From: an uncultured Clostridia bacterium
Lineage (GTDB): Bacteria > Bacillota > Clostridia > TANB77 > CAG-508
Assembly (NCBI GenBank): GCA_944388605.1
Contig: CALXJJ010000010.1
Span: 1 to 46,628, forward strand
DNA length: 46,628 bases
Direction of reading: 5' to 3'
In this document: one piece after another, positions 40,644 to 46,628 of the stretch
How the letters are laid out: every line of letters begins with the position of its first letter
Numbering within the stretch: position 1 is the first letter of the stretch
The notes under the pieces: generated by a model
Databases searched by the model: none
Seen by the model: the letters and a program-made list of their open reading frames with translations, nothing else
Told to the model about the DNA's origin: nothing
Made by a program: the position numbers and the translations under genes

Positions 40644-41372
40644 CTAATTACTTACTTTCCAATTTTCCACTGTGGCATAGTCTATATGAATTTCTGGCTG
40701 AACATTATACACAAAAACATTAAAGCATACACCTTTTCCTTCATCTTCTACCGAATATGCTTCAATTTGCACTCCTTTTGCTAATAAATTATTACCTTCA
40801 AAAATCGGTGTTACCCTATATAAAACATGATTGTTTGGATTATTATCTATATAATCTGCCACTTCATTTTCAAACGGTAGCATCCCTTGAACATTAAAAT
40901 ATCTAGTTCCTGTAATTAGGTTACGCTCATTTGCATTTTCTCCTGCCAATTGATATCCAATTAAATGGCATCTATTATATAAATATTCTCCATCATATTT
41001 TTCTTGCTTCCATCCTGTTGGCTCAACATCACTAATATCTCCTCTTTCTCCAGTAGGCATTATCTCTGTACAGATATTAGCATATGCCACTCCACATCTT
41101 CCTTTTTCGTCTAAATCACTATACTTTTCAAAAGCATCTGTAGTGTAGTCACTCTCATCAAAATATGGAATATTATTATTTATAATTACATAAATTTCAT
41201 TTTTATATTCGGGGATTTCATTCAAATTTGAATAAGTAACTGTTTCTTTTTCCGTATTATTTTTTTCAATATTTTCACTGTTATAAAAATATGCTAAAAT
41301 TACACCAATTAAAATTACAATTAATGCTAATATTTGCTTTAGTTGCTTCTTATTGCTTTTTCTTCTTCCCAT
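40644..41372 (-). CDS. Membrane-anchored DNA/RNA non-specific endonuclease
   Basis: A 242-residue nuclease of the beta-beta-alpha-metal (DNA/RNA non-specific endonuclease) family. One N-terminal membrane helix (LKQILALIVILIGVILAYFY) follows a basic tail, so the enzyme acts outside the cell. The catalytic region is YNRCHLIGYQLAGENANERNLITGTRYFNVQGMLPFENEVADYI, in which His of NRCH is the general base and the Asn after ANER binds Mg2+. The classical DRGH is NRCH here, a variant common in Firmicute members. The family includes EndA-type nucleases that degrade or import DNA. The domain otherwise looks complete. ATG 41372 is preceded by AGGAGAAAAAC. It is the last gene before the right attachment site. 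Confidence 0.85.
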   Translation of the reverse strand: MGRRKSNKKQLKQILALIVILIGVILAYFYNSENIEKNNTEKETVTYSNLNEIPEYKNEIYVIINNNIPYFDESDYTTDAFEKYSDLDEKGRCGVAYANICTEIMPTGERGDISDVEPTGWKQEKYDGEYLYNRCHLIGYQLAGENANERNLITGTRYFNVQGMLPFENEVADYIDNNPNNHVLYRVTPIFEGNNLLAKGVQIEAYSVEDEGKGVCFNVFVYNVQPEIHIDYATVENWKVSN

Positions 41373-41653
41373 GTTTTTCTCCTATTTTCATTTATTTTCT
41401 CTTTTCATCATATAATGTAAATTTTATTGTTCTAGTTGCGTTTTTTATTCTTTCAAATGTTCTTTCATTTATATTTCATAATCTATTCCTACTTAAACTA
41501 TAACTTTATATAAATATAATAATTTATTGCTTTATGATATATTACTTTTATTTCCATAGTACTTTTTCCACAACTTTCTCGTAATTATTATATCATATAA
41601 TAAAGTAAAAAAGAAAGTAGATTTAACTACTTTCCCTTGGTTTTGTGTAGCGA

Positions 41654-43423
41654 CTAAATGAACCATGCTCCTCCTTGGTGTCCTCCTTCACCTGTTGGAT
41701 TATATAATGTTACTAATACCACTACTTGTGGATCTGAAATTGGTGCAATTCCCATAAAAGATGTTACATATTTACCTGTATTTACTCCATCTTCTGAGGT
41801 ACCAGTTTTTCCTCCTACAATATACCCTTTTACTTGTGCATTTTTACCTGTTCCTTCACCGACTACTGAAGACAGCATATCTAACATATTTTTTGCATTT
41901 TCTTCTGATACTACCCTTTCTCCTGTTTCTACTGGCATTTCTCTTATTTCTCCCGTTTTTGTCTCTATTATGCTTTTTACCATCCTTGGTTTTATATATA
42001 CACCTCTATTTGCTATTGTTGCTCCCATTGTTACCATTTGTATAGGTGTTACTTCAAACCTTTGACCAAATGAAATTGTAGCTAACTCTACTGGTCCTAC
42101 TTTTTCTTGTTTTAAAAATATAGAACTTGCTTCTCCAGGTAATTTTATACCCGTTTTCTTTAAAAATCCAAATTTCTCTAAGTATTTATAATATGTTTCT
42201 ACTCCGATTTTTTGACCTAACCCTATGAATACAGGATTACATGAATTCATTAGTGCTTCTCTTAAACTCTCTGCTCCATGTGGTCTATAATATCTCCAGC
42301 ATTTCATTTTTACACCTGCTATTTCAATATATCCTGTACAGTTAAATTCTCCTTCTTTATCAGTAGTTGTAATTCCTTCTTCTAATGCTACTGAAGCAGT
42401 AACTATTTTAAAAACAGAACCTGGCTCATATGTATCTGAAATAGCTTTATTTCTCCACATTGCTTGCAATTGTTTTGTTTTTTCTTCTTGTGCTAAATCA
42501 TTCCAATCACTCTTCTCCTCTCCAATTTCTACGGTATATGGATCATTTAGATTATAATTTGGATAACCTGCCATAGCCAATATATCTCCTGTTTTTGGAT
42601 TCATAATAATAATATTTCCTCCATCTGTACAAACATTGTCTATACAAGCTTCTTCTAAATACTTTTCTGCAATTCCTTGTATTGTAGCATCTATTGAAAT
42701 AATCAAACTATTACCATCTGTACCTTCTACATAATTTTCTCCTTCTTTTCCTATCTCCCCTCCTACTGCATCAGTCATTTTTATTATTTTCCCTGCTTCT
42801 CCTTTTAACTCATTTTCATACATTGCTTCTAGTCCTTCTAGTCCTTGATTATCACTTCCACAGAATCCTATTACTTGTGAAGCTAAATTATTATATGGAT
42901 AATATCTTTTTGTATCTTCATCTATATTAATTCCAGTATTTATATTGTTTTCATTCATCCAGTTTCTTAATTTATTTGTTTTTTCTCTGTCTACTTTTTT
43001 TGCAATAGTCTCAATTGAAGTTTTCTTTTTTACTTTTTTTAATACAGTATCATAGTCTAATTCAAAAATTTCAGCTAAAGCTTTTGCTACTTTTTCTTTT
43101 TGCTCTATATTTACTGGATTTATTGTAACTGTCTCTACTGTTGAACTCACTGCTAATATATTTTCACCTGTTGAGTCATATATTGTCCCTCTTCTTGGAT
43201 TAATTTTTCTATCTAGAGTTTGTTGTGTATATGCCATATTTTTTAGTTCTTTTCCATCTACAAATTGAATCCATGCGATTCTTGTTATTAAACATATTAA
43301 TATTATAAAAGAACAAAATATTGCATTTCTCATTCTCTTTTTTCTTGTTAAATTTCCTATATTTTCATAATTTGATTTCTTAAATTTTATTCTTTTGTTT
43401 TTTCTTCTCGTATTTTTTCTCAT
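41654..43423 (-). CDS. Class B penicillin-binding protein (FtsI/SpoVD type), C-terminally truncated
   Basis: Transpeptidase that cross-links septal or spore-cortex peptidoglycan. In 589 residues: basic N-terminal tail, membrane anchor (34-54), PBP dimerisation domain (NPRRGTIYDSTGENILA onward), and transpeptidase domain with Ser336-x-x-Lys339 in EPGSVFK, SCN at 394-396 and KTG at 539-541. All active-site motifs are intact. The protein ends GEGGHQGG-AWFI, where AWFI and the stop come from element DNA; the normal closing helix (VAAPVGGQVL) and PASTA domain lie at 34795-35083. It follows mraZ, rsmH and ftsL, the place of FtsI/PbpB or SpoVD. If it is the division PBP, the cell must tolerate the truncation; if SpoVD, spore formation should be impaired unless the element is excised. 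Confidence 0.92.
   Translation of the reverse strand: MRKNTRRKNKRIKFKKSNYENIGNLTRKKRMRNAIFCSFIILICLITRIAWIQFVDGKELKNMAYTQQTLDRKINPRRGTIYDSTGENILAVSSTVETVTINPVNIEQKEKVAKALAEIFELDYDTVLKKVKKKTSIETIAKKVDREKTNKLRNWMNENNINTGINIDEDTKRYYPYNNLASQVIGFCGSDNQGLEGLEAMYENELKGEAGKIIKMTDAVGGEIGKEGENYVEGTDGNSLIISIDATIQGIAEKYLEEACIDNVCTDGGNIIIMNPKTGDILAMAGYPNYNLNDPYTVEIGEEKSDWNDLAQEEKTKQLQAMWRNKAISDTYEPGSVFKIVTASVALEEGITTTDKEGEFNCTGYIEIAGVKMKCWRYYRPHGAESLREALMNSCNPVFIGLGQKIGVETYYKYLEKFGFLKKTGIKLPGEASSIFLKQEKVGPVELATISFGQRFEVTPIQMVTMGATIANRGVYIKPRMVKSIIETKTGEIREMPVETGERVVSEENAKNMLDMLSSVVGEGTGKNAQVKGYIVGGKTGTSEDGVNTGKYVTSFMGIAPISDPQVVVLVTLYNPTGEGGHQGGAWFI
41670..41681. repeat. Attachment-site direct repeat, right end of element
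   Basis: CCTCCTTGGTGT, identical to 35072-35083. On the minus strand it encodes His-Gln-Gly-Gly of the PBP. GTAGCGAC lies 15 bases inside the element. Confidence 0.8.
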
Positions 43424-43505
43424 AATAATTTCATCCCTCTCATTAATTTAGTCTCTATTTTATTCTATTTTCTATATCACAATTTTATTTATATTTTATT
43501 CAAAA

Positions 43506-43533
43506 AAAGAAGACTACTTAGTAGTAATCTTCT
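43506..43533 (-). terminator. Terminator between ftsL and the PBP gene
   Basis: On the minus strand AGAAGATTACTACT pairs with AGTAGTCTTCT, followed by seven T. It lies directly after the ftsL stop, inside what is usually one operon. Confidence 0.85.
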
Positions 43534-44045
43534 TATTTATTAATCAATCCATTTATCAATCTCTGCCACCATGTAGTATTATCTTCTTTTATTACTTGTT
43601 CTGAACTTGTTTCTACATGATCTTTTTTAGGCAAACTGATATATACTTTTTGGCTATTATCCAATTTTTGCATTCCCAATAATTCTTTAGCATCTTGCTC
43701 TATATTATTTAAATTAAGATTATTTTGTATATTAACTTTTATTTGTTGATTTTCTTTTTGTACTTCACTTAATTCTTTTTTTAAATCTTCTTTTTGATTA
43801 AAACTTTCATTTATTAGTGAGTTTCTATAGCTTATAGTAAATAAAATTGTAAATGTAAATAATATGTATAATGCTAATTTTGTTCTTTTTTTCTTTACAA
43901 CATTTACTTTTACTTTACTTTTTACATTTCTTTTTGGCTTATTGCTTTTTACTCTTCTCTTAATTTCTGGTTCATATTCTGGATTAAATTTTCTAGGACT
44001 TGTTTCATATTGATATCCGCCATATCGCATATTTGCCATAGACAT
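43533..44045 (-). CDS. ftsL: FtsL-like bitopic cell-division protein
   Basis: A 170-residue protein by position and architecture FtsL (septum-formation initiator family): a basic cytoplasmic N-terminus of about 55 residues, one membrane helix (LALYILFTFTILFTISY), an extracellular leucine-zipper-like coiled coil (EDLKKELSEVQKENQQIKVNIQNNLNL), then the conserved turn with ELLGMQKLDNSQKVYI. It would join the FtsQLB complex and stimulate the septal PBP. The order mraZ-rsmH-ftsL-PBP supports it. AAGGTGAG lies close before the first ATG; the second methionine (44039) is a better-spaced alternative. Confidence 0.85.
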   Translation of the reverse strand: MSMANMRYGGYQYETSPRKFNPEYEPEIKRRVKSNKPKRNVKSKVKVNVVKKKRTKLALYILFTFTILFTISYRNSLINESFNQKEDLKKELSEVQKENQQIKVNIQNNLNLNNIEQDAKELLGMQKLDNSQKVYISLPKKDHVETSSEQVIKEDNTTWWQRLINGLINK

Positions 44046-44062
44046 CTCACCTTCTTTCGTTT

Positions 44063-44999
44063 TTAGTTAATAGTTCTTTCAAATACTCTCAATTTTGCAC
44101 TTTTTGCTCTTATATTTTCTTTTAACTCTATATCTGTAGCTGTTATAGGTTTTTTATTTATTATTTTTCCTAATTTTTTCGCTCCACATACACAATACGG
44201 AAAATCTGGAGGGCATGTGCATTTACCTAATGAGTCATTCATTGCTTTTTTCACAGCTCTATCTTCTAATGAGTGAAAAGTTATTACACATAATCTTCCT
44301 TTATTATTTAATAATTCTATACATTTCAATATCGTATTATACAAAGGTTTTATTTCATTATTTACTTCTATTCTTATTGCTTGAAAAGTTTTTTTTGCTG
44401 GATGCCCATTAGTTTGATTTTTTATAGGAATACTATTTTCTATAATTTGTACTAATTCTTTTGTTGTTTCTATTTCTTTATTTTTTCTGTATTTACATAT
44501 ATTTCTTGCAATACTTTTAGCATATCGTTCTTCACCATATTCATATATAATATCTGCTAATTGTTCTTGAGTATATTCATTTACAACTGCTTTTGCAGTT
44601 AATATCTGATCTTTATCCATTCTCATGTCTAATCCGAGTATCTCCCATATAGCTAAAGCCTCGTTCCCTTTCATCTAATTGATATGAAGATACTCCTAAA
44701 TCTAATAAAATTCCATCTACTTTGCTGATATCTAAATCATATAAAATGTCATCTATGTTATCATGGTTTCCATATACATATTTAACATTATCATAATCTT
44801 TTAATTTTACTTTAGCAGACTGCAAAGCTTCTTTATCTCTATCAATACCTATCAGTAATCCCTTTTTTGATAAATGTTTCAATATTTCTATGCTATGTCC
44901 TGCTCCTCCTAAAGTACCATCTACATAAATTCCATCTCTTTTTATATTTAAACCTTTTATACATTCTTCTAAAAGTACTGGTTTATGCTTAAATTCCAT
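44063..44999 (-). pseudogene. rsmH: 16S rRNA m4C1402 methyltransferase, one frameshift
   Basis: RsmH (MraW) N4-methylates C1402 of 16S rRNA. Two overlapping frames cover the protein. The first (44999-about 44630) has [14 protein letters not shown], the SAM motif [21 protein letters not shown] and [26 protein letters not shown]. The second (about 44635-44063) has [71 protein letters not shown] and a cysteine-rich end (CTCPPDFPYCVC). The shift lies between GDT and LDMRMD (44625-44634), where one base is extra at a CGG triplet. Everything else is intact, so a sequencing or assembly error is as likely as a real lesion. AAAGGAAATAAT precedes the ATG. Confidence 0.88.
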
Positions 45000-45031
45000 A
45001 TTATTTCCTTTACATTTTTTATAGCACTAAT

Positions 45032-45057
45032 CAGTTGGTATTCTTTCATACCAACTG
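45032..45057 (-). promoter_or_regulatory. Hairpin in the rsmH leader
   Basis: CAGTTGGTA and TACCAACTG make a 9-bp stem with an 8-base loop, about 30 bases before the rsmH start codon. No T run follows, so it is not a simple terminator. Confidence 0.45.
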
Positions 45058-45080
45058 TAGTACTAAATAATTTATTAAAA

Positions 45081-45281
45081 TTCTTTTGTTTGTTTAAATC
45101 TTTTGTCCATTATTATTTAGACCTTCGTAACTATTAGTCTTTTGTTAATATGGGATCTTTTGTATTATTATTTTTTGTCTTTGGAAATTGAATACTTTTG
45201 TTTCCTTAAACAATTTTATCTTTTGTATATTACTTTCTTATGTACATTAATCTTTTATCTTTTGTAATTAAAATCTTTTGT
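45081..45281 (-). repeat. Array of ACAAAAGAT motifs between mraZ and rsmH
   Basis: On the transcript strand, ACAAAAGAT occurs exactly five times (plus-strand ATCTTTTGT at 45098, 45155, 45218, 45257 and 45273) and with one or two changes at 45081, 45137, 45170, 45193 and 45250. Spacing is irregular, about 16-25 bases or multiples. The stretch 45001-45305 holds no ORF. Confidence 0.75.
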
Positions 45282-45305
45282 AAAATTTATATAAACTTTT
45301 TCAAG

Positions 45306-45737
45306 TTATATACCAAGCATTGTCATATTTTCAGCTATACTATCAGCTGATATATTTTCATCACTATTGTATTTGTTCCATTTTTCTCTATTCCAAATTT
45401 CAATCCTAGTTCCAACTCCAATTATTATAACTTCTTTTTCCATGTTTGCATATTCTCTTAAATTGTTGGCAATTAAAAATCTTCCTTGCTTATCTATTTC
45501 ACATTCTGTTGCACCTGATAAGAAAAATCTTACAAAATCTCTAGCATTTTTATTTGTTAGTGGAAGTGTTTTTAGCTTTTCTTCAAAGTTTGTCCATTCG
45601 CTTTGTGAAAACCCAAATAGACATCCATCCAAGCCTTTAGTTATTATAAATCTATCACCAATATCACTTCTAAGCTTGGCAGGCATTATTAATCTTCCTT
45701 TTGCGTCTAATGAGTGTTCATACTCACCAATTAACAC
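45306..45737 (-). CDS. mraZ: Transcriptional regulator MraZ
   Basis: Ring-forming AbrB-fold DNA-binding protein that controls the division/cell-wall cluster, usually as its repressor. The 143 residues contain the two SpoVT/AbrB-like halves: [23 protein letters not shown] and [23 protein letters not shown], with conserved DAKGR and DKQGR motifs. GAGGTGAAACAAA precedes the GTG start. It is the first gene of mraZ-rsmH-ftsL-PBP on the minus strand. Three GTGG boxes at 10-base steps between promoter and gene point to autoregulation. A gap of about 300 bases filled by short repeats separates it from rsmH. Confidence 0.95.
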   Translation of the reverse strand: MLIGEYEHSLDAKGRLIMPAKLRSDIGDRFIITKGLDGCLFGFSQSEWTNFEEKLKTLPLTNKNARDFVRFFLSGATECEIDKQGRFLIANNLREYANMEKEVIIIGVGTRIEIWNREKWNKYNSDENISADSIAENMTMLGI

Positions 45738-45763
45738 TTTGTTTCACCTCGCTAACTTTTTTC

Positions 45764-45788
45764 ACCACTTTGTACCACTTTCCTCCAC
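45764..45788 (-). promoter_or_regulatory. MraZ-box operator
   Basis: GTGG occurs three times at exact 10-base steps (plus-strand CCAC at 45765, 45775, 45785), twice as AAAGTGGT. Repeated GTGG/TGGG boxes are the known MraZ targets. They begin near the predicted transcription start, as expected of a repressor site. Confidence 0.65.
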
Positions 45789-45795
45789 TAGTTAG

Positions 45796-45824
45796 ATTGT
45801 AATACAACTTTTTTCAAAATGCAA
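45796..45824 (-). promoter_or_regulatory. Promoter of the mraZ cluster
   Basis: On the minus strand TTGCAT (45824-45819), 17-base spacer, TACAAT (45801-45796), directly upstream of the GTGG boxes. Confidence 0.65.
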
Positions 45825-45879
45825 CCCTTTTTTGAAAATTTTTTATTTTTTTATATGCTTTTTTTCATTGGATATTTTT

Positions 45880-45911
45880 AAAGTTACAAGAAATATATAT
45901 CTTATAACTTT
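45880..45911 (-). terminator. Hairpin at the trmL 3' end
   Basis: AAAGTTATAAG and CTTGTAACTTT on the minus strand, overlapping the trmL stop codon. The stem is AT-rich and the T run short. Confidence 0.5.
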
Positions 45912-46405
45912 AAAAAATAATTACTTATCTCTTGTAAATTATCAAATTTATTCTGTCTTAATACCTCATATGCTATTATTGCTACTGAGTTTGATAAATT
46001 TAGTGAACGTAATGACTCTCTCATTGGGATTCTTATTGTTTTATCAATATATTTTTTTAGCAACTCTTCTGGTAACCCCTTTGTTTCTTTTCCAAACATT
46101 ATATATAACTCTTGATATTTACTATAATCAATATCTGAATAACAATGTTCTGCTTTTGTAGTAGCAAAAAACATTGCATTTTCTATTGGTGAATATTTTT
46201 CTAAAAATTTTTCTAAATTATCATGTATCTCTATTTCTAATTTATCCCAATAGTCTAAACCTGCTCTTTTTAAATATTTATCTTCTATTTTAAATCCAAG
46301 TGGTTCTATCAAATGTAGTTTTGCACCAATAGCAGCACATGTTCTTGCTATATTACCTGTATTTTGTGGTATCTCTGGCTCACACATTACTATATTTAGT
46401 TTCAT
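45902..46405 (-). CDS. trmL: tRNA (cytidine/uridine-2'-O-)-methyltransferase
   Basis: SPOUT-class enzyme that 2'-O-methylates the wobble nucleotide (position 34) of certain leucine tRNAs with SAM. The 167-residue length is typical. Motif 1: NIVMCEPEIPQNTGNIARTCAA; then LHLIEPLGFKIEDKYLKRAGLDYW; motif 2: LYIMFGKETKGLPEELL; motif 3: IRIPMRESLRSLNLSNSVAIIAYEVLRQ, the knotted SAM site. All three are complete. GAAAGGAATGTGAAG precedes the ATG. It is upstream of the mraZ cluster on the same strand but separated by a hairpin and the mraZ promoter. Confidence 0.95.
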   Translation of the reverse strand: MKLNIVMCEPEIPQNTGNIARTCAAIGAKLHLIEPLGFKIEDKYLKRAGLDYWDKLEIEIHDNLEKFLEKYSPIENAMFFATTKAEHCYSDIDYSKYQELYIMFGKETKGLPEELLKKYIDKTIRIPMRESLRSLNLSNSVAIIAYEVLRQNKFDNLQEISNYFLKL

Positions 46406-46430
46406 AATTCTTCACATTCCTTTCTTTCTA

Positions 46431-46569
46431 GAACAAATCGGAAAGCCTTAAAATTTGTACTAATTTAATATTTTCTCGTTGACTTTTTAGTAAATTTGTT
46501 CCTAAGCCAATTTTACGTAAGTAAAATTGTGTGCAGTCGTTAGAGCGTAACAACTTTCCTATTGTAGAA
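46431..46569 (+). repeat. Dispersed four-hairpin repeat, copy 7 (A, B, C, half D)
   Basis: GAACAAATCGGAAAGCC...TTTTTAGTAAATTTGTTC, CCAATTTTAC/GTAAAATTG, TCGTTAGAGCGTAACAA, then CTTTCCTATTGTAGAA; the first arm of module D is deleted. It lies upstream of trmL. Confidence 0.85.
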
Positions 46570-46572
46570 TAA

Positions 46573-46616
46573 ATTGTAACATAATACTCATTATATTTAA
46601 AGTATTATGTTACAAT
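46573..46616. terminator. Long hairpin at the right edge
   Basis: ATTGTAACATAATACT and AGTATTATGTTACAAT form a perfect 16-bp stem with an A/T loop, followed by CTCTTTT on the plus strand. It probably ends a gene beyond the window. Confidence 0.65.
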
Positions 46617-46628
46617 CTCTTTTACATT

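Larger units (their letters stand above)
35072..41681. mobile_element. 6.6-kb integrative element inserted in the PBP gene
   Basis: The element is bounded by 12-bp direct repeats (CCTCCTTGGTGT at 35072-35083 and 41670-41681) and separates the transpeptidase and PASTA parts of one PBP gene. A large serine recombinase gene lies at the left end, 65 bases from the repeat, as is usual for such integrases. Joining the two element ends would recreate a site with inverted arms GTAGCGAC (41648-41655) and GTCACTAC (35089-35096) around the repeat. Cargo: a GNAT/P-loop-kinase fusion, Cu,Zn superoxide dismutase, a small conserved-looking ORF, a recombinase relic, an unknown protein, and a membrane-anchored nuclease. 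No relaxase, conjugation or replication gene is visible. The recombinase is frameshifted. Confidence 0.85.

Noticed and set aside
41654..43423. The PBP as a complete gene naturally ending in AWFI
   Set aside because: The missing closing helix and PASTA domain are present at 34795-35083 on the same strand, with the same 12 bp at both junctions.
45081..45281. The ACAAAAGAT array as a CRISPR
   Set aside because: Repeat unit is 9 bases, spacing is irregular, there are no unique spacers of even length and no cas genes.
1..46628. tRNA, rRNA, tmRNA or SRP RNA genes
   Set aside because: No cloverleaf with a T-loop GTTCRA signature or rRNA-like conserved block was found while reading both strands.

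Overview
The window is AT-rich DNA from a low-GC Gram-positive anaerobe, most likely an uncultured gut-type member of the Clostridia. Four things point there. The mraZ-rsmH-ftsL-PBP cluster, minD-minE-rodA, smc, walRK, htrA and ricT are of Firmicute type. Sporulation-associated families are present (YtaF, a GerS-like LolA-fold protein, a SpoVD/FtsI-type PBP with a PASTA tail). Energy metabolism is anaerobic (four-subunit pyruvate:ferredoxin oxidoreductase and a 2[4Fe-4S] ferredoxin). Many genes carry extended Shine-Dalgarno sequences of the AGAAAGGAnnTGAT kind, complementary to the 16S rRNA tail. No rRNA, tRNA or CRISPR array was seen.

Layout. 1-1335: visibly more GC-rich, probably acquired DNA with a formylglycine-generating-enzyme-fold (C-type-lectin-like) protein whose last 37 codons look like a diversity-generating-retroelement variable region; it abuts a truncated murA. 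1336-2766: decayed murA and a twice-frameshifted patatin-like phospholipase. 2.9-10.3 kb: HtrA protease, an unknown pair split by an in-frame stop, an M23 peptidase, a Ca2+-type P-ATPase and YtaF. 10.3-18.2 kb: SMC, an MTA/SAH-nucleosidase-like protein, a cysteine desulfurase, a repeat protein, an HD-GYP protein and a candidate small RNA. 18.2-25.1 kb: MazF without a visible antitoxin, a GerS-like protein, dusB-rodA-minE-minD, a YqhQ-like membrane protein and a membrane-anchored FGE-fold protein. 25.2-28.5 kb: porCDAB operon and a short ferredoxin gene. 28.5-33.3 kb: a minus-strand run walR-walK-lepB-holB-ricT. 33.4-45.8 kb: the dcw-type cluster (mraZ-rsmH-ftsL-PBP), with its PBP gene cut in two by a 6.6-kb integrative element. 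The right end holds trmL.

The main discovery is that element (35072-41681). It splits the class B PBP gene at the His-Gln-Gly-Gly codons, is bounded by 12-bp direct repeats, carries a frameshifted large serine recombinase at one end, and holds a GNAT/P-loop-kinase fusion, a Cu,Zn superoxide dismutase, a membrane-anchored nuclease and the deleted remains of a second recombinase module. The transpeptidase half of the PBP keeps all catalytic motifs; the PASTA half lies 6.6 kb away. The arrangement resembles the skin-type intervening elements of sporulation genes, although the broken recombinase suggests it is now fixed.

A second theme is a dispersed intergenic repeat of about 160 bp made of four consecutive hairpins. 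It occurs in eight full or partial copies, with pair-preserving differences between copies, and one fragment forms the C-terminal codons of the cysteine desulfurase gene. Other unexplained structures are an array of about ten ACAAAAGAT motifs between mraZ and rsmH, and a promoter-to-terminator unit that would make a roughly 130-nt RNA carrying an anti-Shine-Dalgarno sequence.
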